Assembly (NCBI GenBank): GCA_964019165.1
Contig: OZ025267.1
Location: forward strand, 5,733,410-5,797,409
DNA from: Mastigias papua
Taxonomy: Eukaryota; Cnidaria; Scyphozoa; Rhizostomeae; Mastigiidae
DNA length: 64,000 bases
Reading direction: 5' to 3'
Part shown: positions 62,441 through 64,000 of the stretch, one piece after another
Layout of the letters: each line of letters opens with the position of its first letter
How positions within the stretch are numbered: the first letter of the stretch is position 1
Position numbers and translations under genes: made by a program
The notes under the pieces: model-generated
Database searches by the model: none
What the model saw: only the letters and a program-made list of their open reading frames with translations
What the model was told of the DNA's origin: nothing

Positions 62441-63269
62441 GTATCTTTCTTGCACACTGTTATTTAAGTAGTACTTCAATGAAATACACTTCTAGTGATC
62501 CTTCGAAGCATTTCCTTACATTTGCACTAGAACGTTTTTAGAATGCCTTAAGCCTATTCATGCAATCGCATTGAGTCGCTATGAATCGCAGAAAACATTC
62601 TTTCTGCAGTTGCTCGCGTTCCTAAATGAAAATCGGAGCCGTGCTGTAGGTTGGTGATTAACTGATTATTATAGAAAAGTCATGCGACGAATTTGCTTGG
62701 AATGTAGTATGACAAAGGCATCATCAACATATGAAAACTGGTGGAAGGTTGTAGGTAGATCCGTCACGGAGATTATGCTTCTGGGGGATAAAAAGCTGCC
62801 GACAACATTGGCCTAGTATCAGTACCAACAGAGATCTGAGCTTTCCGGGATGGAATATTTGAAATATCCATATTGCACAATTAAGCCTTGTATCTACTAC
62901 AGCACGAGATTGAAAAGCGTTTTTCGTCTGATACGCATCAGAGTATGACGACACTCAGAGTTTGACAAAAAAGCTTTGCAATATGTCTAGAAAGTGGTGT
63001 CACTTTTTCGTGCTGTAGTGAAGTTCTGTAGTACCAACAGACGTTTCCTTGTATCTACCAAAGAAAGTTTCCATTAGATATTCCACTGGACTTAATTAAG
63101 GGAAACACGATCGCTTCACTATGTCTAAAGAAACTTGAATAAATATCTTCTCAGTGATTTTGAGAAAACAACAAATTGAGCACGACTTCCTGGAGGAACA
63201 GTGTCTTTCCTTTATATCTTTGTATGATTGTGCTTTGATATAATTTTGTTGTCAATGATTTAACTGAAG
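62441..63269. other. AASDHPPT intron, no further exon seen
   Basis: Scanned for a GIDI-like block with acceptor; none found. Nothing else recognised. Confidence 0.5.
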
Positions 63270-63600
63270 GGATATGGGCTAGTGCCCGAGTAGGTAGAGC
63301 ACTTTACTGCTGATCAGGACATCTATGGTTTGACCCGAACTTTCAGATCACGGTTAGGATGCTCGCTTATTGTTCACCCAGCAGCAAATGGGTACCTGTT
63401 GGCAACAGTGGGGAAGTTATAGGCGGCGAGGAAAGGAACTGGCTACCCTGCCTCACTATGGCGACGGCTCAGGATAAGTGCTCTCTCTTACAGACACTCC
63501 CATACGTACAGAATCGTATACGGGACTACACTGTACCTGTAATTGAAGGGATATCGTGTAAACAATAGGAAACTATAGAAGGACGTGAACCTAAAAATCT
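63270..63600 (+). mobile_element. tRNA-derived SINE
   Basis: The head has an A-box TGCCCGAGTAGGTAGAGCAC and a B-box GGTTTGACCCGAAC about 45 bases on. The body contains CACCCAGCAGCAAATGGGTACCTG-like sequence typical of animal SINEs; the key core is AGCAAATGGGTACCTG. The 69-codon ORF over it is incidental. Confidence 0.65.
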
Positions 63601-64000
63601 AAGTATCTGGGTATGGTTTTTGATAATCTCACGTTGCAGATTTCGATAAAATGAACTACTACAGCCTAATCTTTTTTGTACTTTTCTAATATTACCGTCA
63701 GCATTCTAGACATTAATCTTGGATATCTTTTAAATTTCCAATGTGTACCGACGAGCCGCATGATGTAAAGAACAATCGTGGGGTTTACCGATAAAAACTA
63801 AGGTTTGCTGATAGAGTATTTTCTAGGGGTGTGACACCCCTGCCCCCGCTGGTAGGCCTAGTTGTAGGCGTTATAACAGAAAAATTATAACATCGCGAAG
63901 ACAGAGTTGTTGCACGATGTTATATAATAGCTTTCTGTAAGTGGCTTAATGTAAGTTGCCATCAACTGACAAGGACCGAACGGTCGAAACATGTTTTGAT
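63601..64000. other. Right edge, nothing recognised
   Basis: Intronic or repeat-derived sequence; contains a CCCCTGCCCCCGCTGG stretch at 63838. No exon supported. Confidence 0.4.

Overview
The window is nuclear DNA of an intron-rich, AT-rich animal. Genes carry many short exons with GT..AG introns, and the encoded proteins are metazoan families (TRAF, MELK, WBP4, TXNDC9, AASDHPPT, SLC35G-like, a FERM protein). DNA transposons, a copia LTR element, LINE remnants and tRNA-like SINEs fill introns and intergenic space. A cnidarian or other marine invertebrate fits best; the species cannot be named from the sequence alone. All exon models were built by hand from splice signals, reading phase and family motifs.

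Layout, left to right. (1) 1-17398, minus strand: a TRAF protein (RING, TRAF zinc fingers, MATH) in seven exons, 3' end off the window. Its 9.4 kb first intron holds a broken non-LTR retrotransposon, which is interrupted by a 2.95 kb unit bracketed by two identical 276-bp terminal-repeat elements and by a nearly intact copia element with one in-frame stop. (2) 17971-25428, plus: a WBP4/FBP21-like splicing protein, head to head with TRAF about 570 bp away. (3) 26219-27217, minus: an intronless EamA/SLC35G-like transporter, convergent with WBP4. (4) 27802-45293, minus: a complete MELK kinase in 21 exons (592 residues), from the kinase domain to the KA1 domain. (5) 45.9-48.6 kb: a Russian-doll nest of transposons plus a LINE remnant. 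(6) 49598-53374, plus: a two-exon FERM-domain protein resembling the FERM part of SNX17/27/31. (7) 54518-55256, minus: the 3' exons of an unidentified small membrane protein with an acidic tail. (8) 57387-58040, plus: intronless TXNDC9. (9) 59440-62440, plus: the first five exons of AASDHPPT (phosphopantetheinyl transferase), continuing off the right edge.

The genes are unrelated in function (innate signalling, splicing, transport, mitotic kinase, trafficking, chaperone cofactor, carrier-protein activation), so no operon or gene cluster is implied. The most unusual material is in the mobile DNA: the 276-bp-bracketed composite with target TA only at its outer ends, the nested family with CAGGCCCGT termini and 5-6 bp target duplications, the long inverted repeat in a TRAF intron, and the young copia element with a half-tRNA primer site.
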